DNA from: Acidobacteriaceae bacterium KBS 83
Lineage (GTDB): Bacteria > Acidobacteriota > Terriglobia > Terriglobales > Acidobacteriaceae
NCBI GenBank assembly: GCA_000381585.1
Contig: KB906738.1
Span: forward strand, 124,001-188,000
Direction: 5' to 3'
DNA length: 64,000 nt
The position numbers were made by a program, and so were the translations under genes. Positions within the stretch are counted from its first letter, which is position 1; every line of letters starts with the position of its first letter. The notes under the pieces are model-generated. The model was not told the DNA's origin and ran no database searches. It was given only the letters and a program-made list of their open reading frames with translations. This document shows, piece after piece, positions 1-7,591 of the stretch.

Positions 1-428
1 TTTCAGACATCGAGTTAGACGATGCCGAGAAACCTGCGTCGGCCCATAATGCGCTGACTGTCATCGAGGAGAATGGAAAAGAACTCAAGATTTTGAGAGA
101 TAACATGCCCTTCGGTCGGCCAGGCCACGGCGAATTCGGGACGTACTTCATCGGCTATAGCCGCACTCCGCGCATCACAGAGACGATGCTTCAGAACATG
201 TTCGTCGGTCGGCCTCCCGGCAATTATGACCGGCTGCTCGATTTCAGCCGCGCGGTTACTGGTAGCTTGTTTTTTGTGCCGTCCGCAACGTTTCTCGACA
301 ACTTGGGCGAGGCGGCGCCGGATATCACGGCGATCACTGAGTCGCTTACTTCCGACACGCTTCAAGCATCGTCCGCGCCGGATACATCACTCAGAATAGG
401 ATTACTTAAAGGAGAGAAGGATGAATAA
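1..428 (+). CDS. DyP-type peroxidase, C-terminal part, with encapsulin-targeting tail
   Basis: This is the 3' end of a gene cut by the left edge; the frame is open from base 3. The readable part holds the conserved DyP C-terminal region (IELDD near the edge, then NMPFG, EFGTYFIGY, FVGRPPGNYDRLLDFS and TGSLFFVPS). DyP enzymes are haem peroxidases that oxidise dyes and phenolics with peroxide. After the fold ends there is a low-complexity linker and a final DTSLRIGLLKGE segment, which resembles the cargo-loading peptide (SLxIGSLKG type) that docks DyP inside encapsulin shells. The stop codon lies 8 nt inside the encapsulin gene that follows, so the two are probably translationally coupled. The catalytic haem-ligand region is outside the window. 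Family assignment is firm; packaging is inferred from the tail and the neighbour. Confidence 0.93.
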   Translation, partial: SDIELDDAEKPASAHNALTVIEENGKELKILRDNMPFGRPGHGEFGTYFIGYSRTPRITETMLQNMFVGRPPGNYDRLLDFSRAVTGSLFFVPSATFLDNLGEAAPDITAITESLTSDTLQASSAPDTSLRIGLLKGEKDE

Positions 429-1230
429 CCTCCATCGGGGGCTAGCGCCAATCTCTGATGCTGCATGGTCGCAGATTGAAGAAGAGACAACGAGGACGGT
501 GAAGCGGTATCTGGCCGGACGACGGGTTGTTGACGTTCCTCCGCCGGGAGGAATTGCCTTACCTGGAGTTGCGACTGGGCACGTGCGGTCGATCTCCGCT
601 CCCGGAGAGGGCATCATCGCAGGGCGGCGCGAGGTCAAACCGCTCGTGGAGCTACGGGTGCCCTTTGAACTATCCCGTCAGGCAATCGATGACGTGGAGC
701 GTGGATCAAATGACTCCGATTGGCAGCCCGCAAAGGCGGCCGCGAAGACGCTCGCCTTTGCCGAAGACCGCGCCATCTTCAACGGATACCACGAAGCCGA
801 GATCGAGGGCATTCGTGAAGGGTCCAACAATCAGATCGTCACACTTCCCGCGGATGTGCGCGATTATCCGGACGCGGTGGCACAGGCACTGAGCCAATTA
901 CGCCTTGTAGGTGTAAATGGACCTTATTCGGTTTTGCTTGGAGCCGATGAGTATACGGCACTCGCCGAGATACGCGATCACGGATATCCCGTCCTCGAAC
1001 ACGTCAAGCGCATCGTTGATGGCAACCTCGTCTGGGCACCGGCGATCGAGGGTGCGTTCGTCTTGACTACACGAGGCGGTGATTTCGAGCTCAACATCGG
1101 GCAGGACATTTCGATCGGATATCTGAGCCATACCGATTCGCATGTAAGGCTGTATCTCCAGGAGACATTTGTTTTCCGAGTCCTTACCAGCGAAGCCTCT
1201 GTTGTGTTGTCGCCGTCGCAGAAATCTTGA
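421..1230 (+). CDS. Encapsulin shell protein (family 1, linocin/HK97 fold)
   Basis: A 269-residue protein, the normal length for family 1 encapsulins, which self-assemble into icosahedral protein compartments. It starts with the typical N-terminal helix (HRGLAPISDAAWSQIEEE), which in this family lines the shell interior and binds cargo tails. Later segments match the family: GVNGPYSVLLGADEY near 170, VDGNLVWAPAIEGAFVL near 200 and GGDFELNIGQDISIGY near 220. The ATG at 421 lies inside the last codons of the peroxidase gene and is preceded by a strong AAAGGAGAG ribosome site that itself encodes the peroxidase tail. The pairing with a DyP cargo is the classical arrangement. No transmembrane segment or signal peptide is present, in line with a cytoplasmic compartment. 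Confidence 0.96.
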   Translation: MNNLHRGLAPISDAAWSQIEEETTRTVKRYLAGRRVVDVPPPGGIALPGVATGHVRSISAPGEGIIAGRREVKPLVELRVPFELSRQAIDDVERGSNDSDWQPAKAAAKTLAFAEDRAIFNGYHEAEIEGIREGSNNQIVTLPADVRDYPDAVAQALSQLRLVGVNGPYSVLLGADEYTALAEIRDHGYPVLEHVKRIVDGNLVWAPAIEGAFVLTTRGGDFELNIGQDISIGYLSHTDSHVRLYLQETFVFRVLTSEASVVLSPSQKS

Positions 1231-1547
1231 AAGGTGCGAGTGTTGCAAGAAGGTGTGCCCATCTGACGCGTTACCGCCGCCTGCCCTCGACGCATAGCCA
1301 TACAAGAAGCTGCCATGCATCTGCAGTCTGTCTCATGTTCCATTCTTGACAAACGGGTGAAGCCGCCGTAGCTTCCCATCACATCCGGTTTTGCGGGCAC
1401 AAGATCCGCTGGCCGCTGCTGGGTTTTAGAGTCTTCTTCTCAGGCTCCGTTCCCAATCACTCAGCGATCTATGGAGGTTGTACCTCCTATCGTCGATCTG
1501 GATCGAGCGGGATGATTTTGCCCACCATGATCTAACCGGAGATCCTT
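1231..1547. other. Intergenic region after encapsulin
   Basis: No convincing reading frame or RNA gene is seen. A short inverted repeat, GGAGGT-TGT-ACCTCC at 1473-1487, lies about 60 nt before the next gene. It has no T-run, so it is not a clear terminator and could be an operator or chance. The 317-nt gap argues against a single tight operon with the hydrolase downstream. Confidence 0.4.
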
Positions 1548-2576
1548 ATGGCGCCGCCCTCTGAGAATTCTGGAAACAGCTCTGAGAAGAATTACAGATT
1601 TTCCATTCAAAAAGCCGCGGAAAGCCATGTCGATGAAATTCTGGCACGCCGCGAGCGGGCCCGTGCTACCCGTGCGGCAGCACTTGCGTCGCATACTGAA
1701 CCGATCTCGATCAAGACAGAACTGACGAGAGTTCGGCCGACCGAAGGCGTAACTGACGCGGCTGCGGCGCCCACCGCAGTCAACAGCGCGCAGACGGCGG
1801 GCTATCTGCTTGCCGTTGGCGACTCCTGGTTCGACTATCCCATCCATGATGTGTTGACCAGGCTGGACGACAACTACGGTTACAACATCGAATCCGCCGC
1901 TCACAAAGGTGATCCGATTGAGGCGATGGTTTCGCACTCCGGGCAACTGGACAAATTTGCGCGCTGCATGGACAAACTCGTCGCCATCGGCGCAAGTCCA
2001 AAGGCAGTCCTGATCTCGGGTGGAGGAGACGACATCGCCGGACCCGAATTCGGCATGTTGGTCAACGATATAAACCTGCCCAATGCCGGATGGAACGAGC
2101 AGGTCGTTGCCGGCGTAATCGACGGCCGGGTTGCCGCAGCGTATCGGATGATGCTCGTTTCCATCGACACTCTATGTCAGAAGAGACTCGGCCGCACCTT
2201 TCCGATTCTCGTGCACGGCTACGACTACCCGGTTCCAGACGGTCGCGGCTTCCTCGGTGGGTGGGGACCGTTCCCCGGTCCATGGCTCAAGCCCGGGTTC
2301 GACGAAAAACTGTTCCTCGATCTCGCCACAACCACAAAGATGATGGCGGACCTCATCGACAGATTTAATAGCATGCTGCAGCATCTGGTGCAGGAGCCGG
2401 AGTTCGGGGACGTGCATTACATCGATCTCCGCGGGATTCTGTCAAACTCTTCCGCCAATTACAAGGATTGGTGGGCAAACGAGCTCCATCCAAGCGGCGG
2501 CAATGTGACGGGCGGCAGTGATGGGTTTTCCGCTGTTGCCGCCAAGTTTCAAGCAGTGATCTCAAAATTGCCGTGA
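1548..2576 (+). CDS. SGNH/GDSL-like hydrolase, cytoplasmic
   Basis: A 342-residue protein with an SGNH-hydrolase signature. The nucleophile motif GDSWFDYP is at residues 91-98 (Ser93) and a C-terminal NELHPSGGN (His314) fills the place of the DxxH block. The family contains esterases, lipases and acetylhydrolases. The third block, normally GGND, reads GGGDD at 158-162, so the oxyanion Asn may be absent. There is no signal peptide; instead residues 1-80 form a charged, Ala/Arg-rich helical extension without hydrophobic stretch. The ATG at 1548 has GGAGAT 6 nt upstream. It lies downstream of encapsulin in the same direction, so a link to the nanocompartment is possible but not shown. Substrate is unknown. 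Confidence 0.72.
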   Translation: MAPPSENSGNSSEKNYRFSIQKAAESHVDEILARRERARATRAAALASHTEPISIKTELTRVRPTEGVTDAAAAPTAVNSAQTAGYLLAVGDSWFDYPIHDVLTRLDDNYGYNIESAAHKGDPIEAMVSHSGQLDKFARCMDKLVAIGASPKAVLISGGGDDIAGPEFGMLVNDINLPNAGWNEQVVAGVIDGRVAAAYRMMLVSIDTLCQKRLGRTFPILVHGYDYPVPDGRGFLGGWGPFPGPWLKPGFDEKLFLDLATTTKMMADLIDRFNSMLQHLVQEPEFGDVHYIDLRGILSNSSANYKDWWANELHPSGGNVTGGSDGFSAVAAKFQAVISKLP

Positions 2577-2855
2577 CCTTCACGTACATCCTATTGCAAC
2601 GCCATAACTGAATTGAGGAGTTGCTATATCTGTTATCGAGGTCGGTCTCGTTGACGGCTTACGCCGTACCGGTTTCTTTGGTCACGGGGGTACTGAGGGT
2701 TAGTCTTTGCGGCTGTGATAAAACTTCTGCAGCGCGAGGGGCGCATCCAGTCCGCGGAAAGGGCCGTGCCCACCCATTGATGTATCGATAGAGATAACGA
2801 ATTTTCTTTCTGCCTGACAGGTGCGGACTCCGGGCATGCGTGAAAGGAGATTCGT

Positions 2856-4124
2856 ATGTCTTACGCGATTCCGCTGCCGGCTCGTCCGCGCCTCGATTTC
2901 TACAAGAAACTAGCCAAGGAACTGCTGTACGCCTCTTCCGGTGCGTCTTCGGCAGAAGATGCTGTGCGGACCTGGGCGGCGCGGTGGCTGGAGGCCTCTG
3001 GCGTCTTCCACGGAGAACGCTCATTCATCGACCTACGCGCCGAATGGATAGAGCAGCGCTGGCAAGAAGTGCAGAAGAAAAAGGGTTCAGCCGCGCCGCC
3101 GCTGGCGGCTGCGCAGTTCTTTCTGGCGCGCGAGCATGGATTTTTAAGCTGGCCGAAGTTCGCAGAGCAGGTTCGGGCGCTTGAGAATGCGCTGCCGCCA
3201 GCTGCCGATTTCGAAGCGGCGGCGGATGCGATTGTCGTGGGCGATGAGCTAGAGCTTGTCGCTCTGTTGCGCAAAGATGCGTCGCTTGTGAAGGCGCGCT
3301 CGCTGCGCGAGCATCATTCGACGTTGCTGCATTACTGCTCGGCGAATGGGGTAGAGGACTACAGGCAGAAGACTCCGCCGAACATTGTTGCGATAGCGCG
3401 GATACTCCTGGATGCGGGCGCGGAAGTAAATGCGGAGTCGAAGGCATATGGGGGTGGATCGACCGCGCTGGGGCTGACCGCGACGAGTCTGCATCCGGAG
3501 CGCGCGGGAGTGCAGATTGCGCTGATGGAGCTGCTACTGGACCGGGCAGCGACGATTGAAAAACCGGGCGGCGTGAGCGCGGTATCAGCGTGTTTGCGAA
3601 ATGGGCGTGAAAGGGCAGCGCAATTCCTCGCCGGCAAGGGCGGGCGGCTCGATTTGGAAGGTGCGGCCGGATTGGGAGAGCTGGCAGAGGTGAAGAGGTT
3701 CTTTACCGAAAATGGAGCGCTGCTGCCAACGGCGACGGCACAGCAACGCGCGGATGGTTTCAAGTGGGCGTGCGGGTTCGGTCGCGCGAGCGTGGTGGAG
3801 TTCCTGTTGGAGCATGGGATGGATGCGAATGCGTCGTTGAGCGACGATGGGCAGACGGGGCTGCACTGGACGGCGGTGGGCGGATATCCGGAGATTGCGC
3901 GCATGCTGCTGGCGCGTGGCGCGGACGTGAATGCGCGGGAGACAGGTTACGGTGGGACGCCGGTCGGCTGGGCGTTACACGGGTGGGGTCATCGCGCAGA
4001 TGGGGAGAATGGAGAACGCTACTACGCGGTAGTGGAAGTACTGGTGGCGGCAGGCGCTGCGATTGGCTCGCTCGTCTCCCACGATCGGCGGATGATGGCG
4101 GCTTTGCTGGGGGAGTCATCGTGA
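2856..4124 (+). CDS. Ankyrin-repeat protein
   Basis: A 422-residue soluble protein. From about residue 110 onward it consists of ankyrin-type helical repeats, clear at IARILLDAGAEVNAESKAYG, VVEFLLEHGMDANA, TGLHWTAVGGYPEIARMLLARGADVNARE and VVEVLVAAGAA. Such repeats bind protein partners. The N-terminal 100 residues (LDFYKKLAKELLYASS onward, with a tract of Lys near 75-80) form a helical region lacking recognisable catalytic motifs, similar to the N-termini of other bacterial ankyrin proteins. No signal peptide is seen. The start at 2856 is supported by AAAGGAGAT upstream. The gene appears to stand alone. The partner and role cannot be told from sequence. Confidence 0.85.
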   Translation: MSYAIPLPARPRLDFYKKLAKELLYASSGASSAEDAVRTWAARWLEASGVFHGERSFIDLRAEWIEQRWQEVQKKKGSAAPPLAAAQFFLAREHGFLSWPKFAEQVRALENALPPAADFEAAADAIVVGDELELVALLRKDASLVKARSLREHHSTLLHYCSANGVEDYRQKTPPNIVAIARILLDAGAEVNAESKAYGGGSTALGLTATSLHPERAGVQIALMELLLDRAATIEKPGGVSAVSACLRNGRERAAQFLAGKGGRLDLEGAAGLGELAEVKRFFTENGALLPTATAQQRADGFKWACGFGRASVVEFLLEHGMDANASLSDDGQTGLHWTAVGGYPEIARMLLARGADVNARETGYGGTPVGWALHGWGHRADGENGERYYAVVEVLVAAGAAIGSLVSHDRRMMAALLGESS

Positions 4125-4407
4125 TGACGGCGTGGAGTTCCTGGTCAACGATGCAAGCGCATCAGGGCAGGGATCAGGTGAGGAAACTTTGCGAGGTTTT
4201 CGAGCGCAGACTGCGGATGAGGAGTAAGCTCGGTGCCGGGTTGAGACCGTAAGTTCACGTTACGAACGTGCGCCACAAGCCCACGAAGATACCGACGGCG
4301 ATAAGATCGTGAATCGGAAGCGGCGTGGCGTCAACAGCCAAATCGGCATCTAATTTGTTGGGGCCTTCCGTCTCAATTGCGGTGCCGCTCCATCGGAGCT
4401 ACTAAAT

Positions 4408-5967
4408 TTGGAGCACACATCTACGAGACCTTCGCCTCTACCTCCTGATGAAAGCCGACAATCTATGCTTGATCCTCGCCTTCACCTGGCCGCGATTGTC
4501 GCCTCCTCGGACGATCCAATTATCAGCAAAGACCTGACCGGGACGATCACTAGCTGGAATGAAGCGGCGACTCGCTTATTCGGATATCAGCCAGCGGAAA
4601 TCATTGGCCAGTCGATTTATCACATTGTCCCGCCTGAACTGCATCATGAAGAAATGGAGATTTTGCGCAAGCTGCGAGCCGGGGAACGGATCGATCATTA
4701 CGAAACGATTCGAATGAGAAAGGACGGAGAGCGGATTTCGGTCTCCGTAACCATATCTCCGGTGAGGGACGAGACAGGTCGTGTCGTTGGGGCCTCAAAG
4801 ATTGCGCGGGATATATCGGAACGGCGTAGGAATGATGAGATCCGTTTTCGGCTGGCGGCGATTGTTGATTCTGCAGACGACGCAATTGTCAGCAAAGATC
4901 TGAATGGGATTGTGACGAGTTGGAATGAAGGCGCTCGACGAATGTTCGGTTACACGGCCAAGGATATGATTGGGCAGCCAATCCTGCGGCTTATTCCCGA
5001 GAACTTGCATTACGAGGAAGCTGAGATTTTGCGCAAGGTGCGGGCGGGTGAGCGCGTTGATCACTACGAAACCGTACGCCAAAAAGAGAACGGCGAGCTT
5101 CTGGAAGTCTCCGTAACGATTTCTCCGATCAGAAATGAATTGGGCCAGGTGATTGGGGCATCGAAAATAGCGCGTGATATCTCCGACCGGAAGCGAATCG
5201 AACGTCTGCTGATCCAGTCCGAGAAGCTGGTAGCCACGGGCCGGATGGCTGCCGCGATCGCACATGAGATCAATAATCCTCTGGAATCGTTGATTAACCT
5301 TGTGTATCTCGCTCGGCAGAACAGCTCGGAGGAGGGAAAAGCCTATCAATTTCTGCAAACTGCGGAAGATGAGCTCGAACGAGTTTCGCATCTTGCCCGA
5401 CAAACCCTAGGATTTTATCGGGATACCGGTTCACCCAGCGAAGTCTATCTTCACGACCTTATCGAGAACGTGCTGACTGTGTACAACGCGAGGTTAATTG
5501 CCACTGGAATAGCTGTGGACACCCGATTTAATGATCTGCAAAAGGTGCTCATCAGCAGGGGTGAGATGTTGCAGGTGTTCTCGAATATTGTGGCCAACGC
5601 GATCGATGCTATGCCGCAGGGTGGGAGGCTTCAAATCTCCGTTCGCAAGCTGATGAGTGCCGCAGCAGATGGAATTCAAACGATCATTCAGGACAACGGG
5701 AGCGGCATTAAGCAGGGTCACCTGGAAAAAGTCTTTGAGCCGTTTTTTACGACAAAAGGGAACGTCGGTACAGGAATTGGTCTCTGGGTTGCTAAACAAC
5801 TGCTGGAAAACCGCGGCGGACAGATCTCCATCGCCAGCAACACGGAGAAAGGAAGCAGCGGCACAACCATTACGATTTTCATTCCATTCAAGATTCCAAT
5901 CCATGCTCCCGATTCGCAAACGGGTCTAGCGAGTGAGATGACTTTTGGAGAACGCGGCAATGGTTGA
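4408..5967 (+). CDS. Tandem-PAS sensor histidine kinase
   Basis: A 519-residue cytoplasmic kinase. Two PAS domains occupy about 21-140 and 145-262 and are strikingly alike (both carry AGER-DHYET and GASKIARDIS), pointing to an internal duplication. A HisKA domain follows with the phosphoacceptor His286 in AIAHEINNPL, then an HATPase domain with N397 (NIVANAID), DNGSGI and GTGIGLWVAKQLL. No membrane segment is present, so it senses a cytoplasmic signal. The TTG at 4408 is chosen because GGAG lies 9 nt upstream; an ATG at 4465 before the first PAS has a weak ribosome site. The gene overlaps the following response regulator by 8 nt, so the two form one unit. Confidence 0.93.
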   Translation: MEHTSTRPSPLPPDESRQSMLDPRLHLAAIVASSDDPIISKDLTGTITSWNEAATRLFGYQPAEIIGQSIYHIVPPELHHEEMEILRKLRAGERIDHYETIRMRKDGERISVSVTISPVRDETGRVVGASKIARDISERRRNDEIRFRLAAIVDSADDAIVSKDLNGIVTSWNEGARRMFGYTAKDMIGQPILRLIPENLHYEEAEILRKVRAGERVDHYETVRQKENGELLEVSVTISPIRNELGQVIGASKIARDISDRKRIERLLIQSEKLVATGRMAAAIAHEINNPLESLINLVYLARQNSSEEGKAYQFLQTAEDELERVSHLARQTLGFYRDTGSPSEVYLHDLIENVLTVYNARLIATGIAVDTRFNDLQKVLISRGEMLQVFSNIVANAIDAMPQGGRLQISVRKLMSAAADGIQTIIQDNGSGIKQGHLEKVFEPFFTTKGNVGTGIGLWVAKQLLENRGGQISIASNTEKGSSGTTITIFIPFKIPIHAPDSQTGLASEMTFGERGNG

Positions 5968-6421
5968 GATGCCATCAAGTCTTTTCGACCTTTCGGGCGA
6001 ATCCGGCAAAGGTCCTATCCCATTTCCTGGTCGAAGAGAAAGTTCTGCAGGTCCTCAACACGGCCGGCCGAAAGTACTTGTGGTGGACGACGAAAAAATG
6101 ATCGTGGATACGATTGTCGAGATCTTGACGGGAGCGGGATTTGATGTAATCGGGGCTGCTGACGGCTGGGCGGCCCTAGATACGGCTGCTCGTTTTCATC
6201 CGGATTATCTTCTTTCCGATGTACTGATGCCGAAGATGAATGGGGTTGAACTCGCAGTCGCGATGCGCAAGATGTATCCAACCACTAAGGTTTTTCTGTT
6301 TACAGGACAAGCTGGAATTTCAGAGATATTGCTGAAAGGTCAGAAGCAGGGGTACGAGTTCGAATTGATCGCCAAACCAATTCACCCGCTCAAGCTTATC
6401 GAACGGCTGAAGGAAGAGTAG
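5960..6421 (+). CDS. Receiver-only response regulator
   Basis: A single CheY-like receiver domain follows about 35 disordered residues. Acidic residues D43/D44, phosphoacceptor D87 (LLSDVLMPKMNG), a Thr in LFTGQA and Lys in IAKPIHP are all present. There is no DNA-binding or enzymatic output domain, so it probably acts by protein contact or as a phosphotransfer intermediate. The ATG at 5960 is preferred over the TTG at 5945 because GGAG (5947-5950) sits 9 nt before it. It overlaps the kinase gene, its likely partner. Confidence 0.9.
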   Translation: MVEMPSSLFDLSGESGKGPIPFPGRRESSAGPQHGRPKVLVVDDEKMIVDTIVEILTGAGFDVIGAADGWAALDTAARFHPDYLLSDVLMPKMNGVELAVAMRKMYPTTKVFLFTGQAGISEILLKGQKQGYEFELIAKPIHPLKLIERLKEE

Positions 6422-6498
6422 CCGCTGTCTATTCCTGCAGAAATTCTATCGGCTAGTCGCGATTGGACACCTCGTTGCGGCCCTTGAACGAATGGAGC

Positions 6499-6789
6499 TT
6501 ACCTCGACTGTCCGTCGATCGGGTGTGGAGTTAGTGCGTCTTGGCAGGGTCCGTCGATGTGCTTCCCAGTGTCGGTACGCCTGGCTACGACAAAGAAGGT
6601 TAAAAAAAGGGCAAGCGCTGGGATGGCGAGGATGGGAATGGCCTTACGAAGGCCGGCGCGTATTTGCGGCGCGGCGCCGGCGGTAGTGTCGCGGCACATG
6701 CTGCAACCTTGGGCGTGAGCGGTGAGCGCACAGGTAAACAACAGGATCGCGAGGGAGAGGCGGATCAGGTAAAGGCGGATGCGACGCAT
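6499..6789 (-). CDS. Small exported/membrane protein with CxxC motif, downstream of coxC
   Basis: A 96-residue protein beginning MRRIRLYLIRLSLAILLF, a signal peptide or first membrane segment ending near AHAQ. It is followed by GCSMCRDTTAGAAP and a second hydrophobic segment (about 50-70, IPILAIPALALFLTFFVV), then a hydrophilic tail. It starts 10 nt after the end of coxC, on the same strand, and is therefore the last gene of the oxidase cluster. The CSMC pair just outside the membrane could bind metal or take part in disulfide or copper handling for oxidase assembly; that is inference. Proteins with the same CSMCRD pattern are remembered beside acidobacterial oxidase genes. The start is the ATG at 6789; the longer open frame upstream only overlaps coxC. 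Confidence 0.7.
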   Translation of the reverse strand: MRRIRLYLIRLSLAILLFTCALTAHAQGCSMCRDTTAGAAPQIRAGLRKAIPILAIPALALFLTFFVVARRTDTGKHIDGPCQDALTPHPIDGQSR

Positions 6790-6799
6790 ACGCGTGCGC

Positions 6800-7561
6800 C
6801 TACTGGAAGAAGACGAGTAGGCCAAAGAGGAAGACCCAGAAGATGCCCATGGAGTGCCAATACCATGCCGTGCAGTCGACGAAGATCTGGCGCAGCTCCA
6901 GCCGGTGGAGAAGCGAGAGCGCGGCGAGTGCAGCGACGAGCGCGAGGACGCCGAGAACAAGGTGAGCGCCGTGCGCGCCAGTGATGAGATAGAAGAAATG
7001 GCTGCTCGGATTGGACGCGAAGAAGAAGCCCTGCGAGGCGAGGTCCTTCCACGCCATCCACTGACCGACGAGAAAGGCGACGCCTAGAGCGACAGTGGCG
7101 CCGAGCCAGGGTGCGGCGCGGCGTGCAGCCGGGCGCCCCATACCGAGCCACTCCTCCATAACGTCCACTTCATGGAAGAGCTGGCGACGTGCCATCTCCA
7201 TGGTGACGGAAGAGAGGATGAGGATAGCGGTGTTCAGGTAGAGGATAGGCGGGATGGCGAGTGGGTGCCAGTCGAGCATGTAGGCACCACGACCATCGAA
7301 GTGGCCGGAGGACTGGCGGAAGAAGAAGGCCGTGACAAGGGCCATGAAGAACATGAGGTCGCCGGCAAGCGCGGAAAAGATGCCCATGCGATAACGCGTG
7401 AGCAAAGCACGGGGGCCGCGGCCGTTGCGATGGTGGTCCCAGTTTTCATCGCCGCCGCCGCCGCCGGTTGGACGACGATCTACTGGTGGCCGGCCTCCAA
7501 ATCCCGGGTCTTTCCGTTCGCGCTCGGTATCGACGACGGACCTGGTGAACGTAGCGGGCAT
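6800..7561 (-). CDS. coxC: Cytochrome c oxidase subunit III
   Basis: A 253-residue polytopic protein of the haem-copper oxidase subunit III family. After about 55 hydrophilic residues with a Gly-rich stretch, seven hydrophobic segments follow, with SNPSSHFFYLITGAHGAHLVLG and a final DCTAWYWHSMGIFWVFLFGLLVF, both typical. Subunit III stabilises the catalytic core and helps proton uptake in aa3-type oxidases. It lies 30 nt after coxA in the order coxB-coxA-coxC. The extended N-terminus is longer than in classical enzymes but is common in other phyla. The assignment is firm. Confidence 0.95.
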   Translation of the reverse strand: MPATFTRSVVDTERERKDPGFGGRPPVDRRPTGGGGGDENWDHHRNGRGPRALLTRYRMGIFSALAGDLMFFMALVTAFFFRQSSGHFDGRGAYMLDWHPLAIPPILYLNTAILILSSVTMEMARRQLFHEVDVMEEWLGMGRPAARRAAPWLGATVALGVAFLVGQWMAWKDLASQGFFFASNPSSHFFYLITGAHGAHLVLGVLALVAALAALSLLHRLELRQIFVDCTAWYWHSMGIFWVFLFGLLVFFQ

Positions 7562-7591
7562 GGGAGCACTCCGTTGCGCTAACAGCTTACT

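Noticed and set aside
2640-2700. Inverted repeat ACGGC/GCCGT after the SGNH-like gene as a terminator
   Set aside because: The stem is only 5 bp, and no T-run follows.
4256-4270. CACGTT-ACG-AACGTG inverted repeat before the sensor kinase
   Set aside because: Short, without T-run, about 140 nt from the gene and with no matching copy elsewhere; probably chance.
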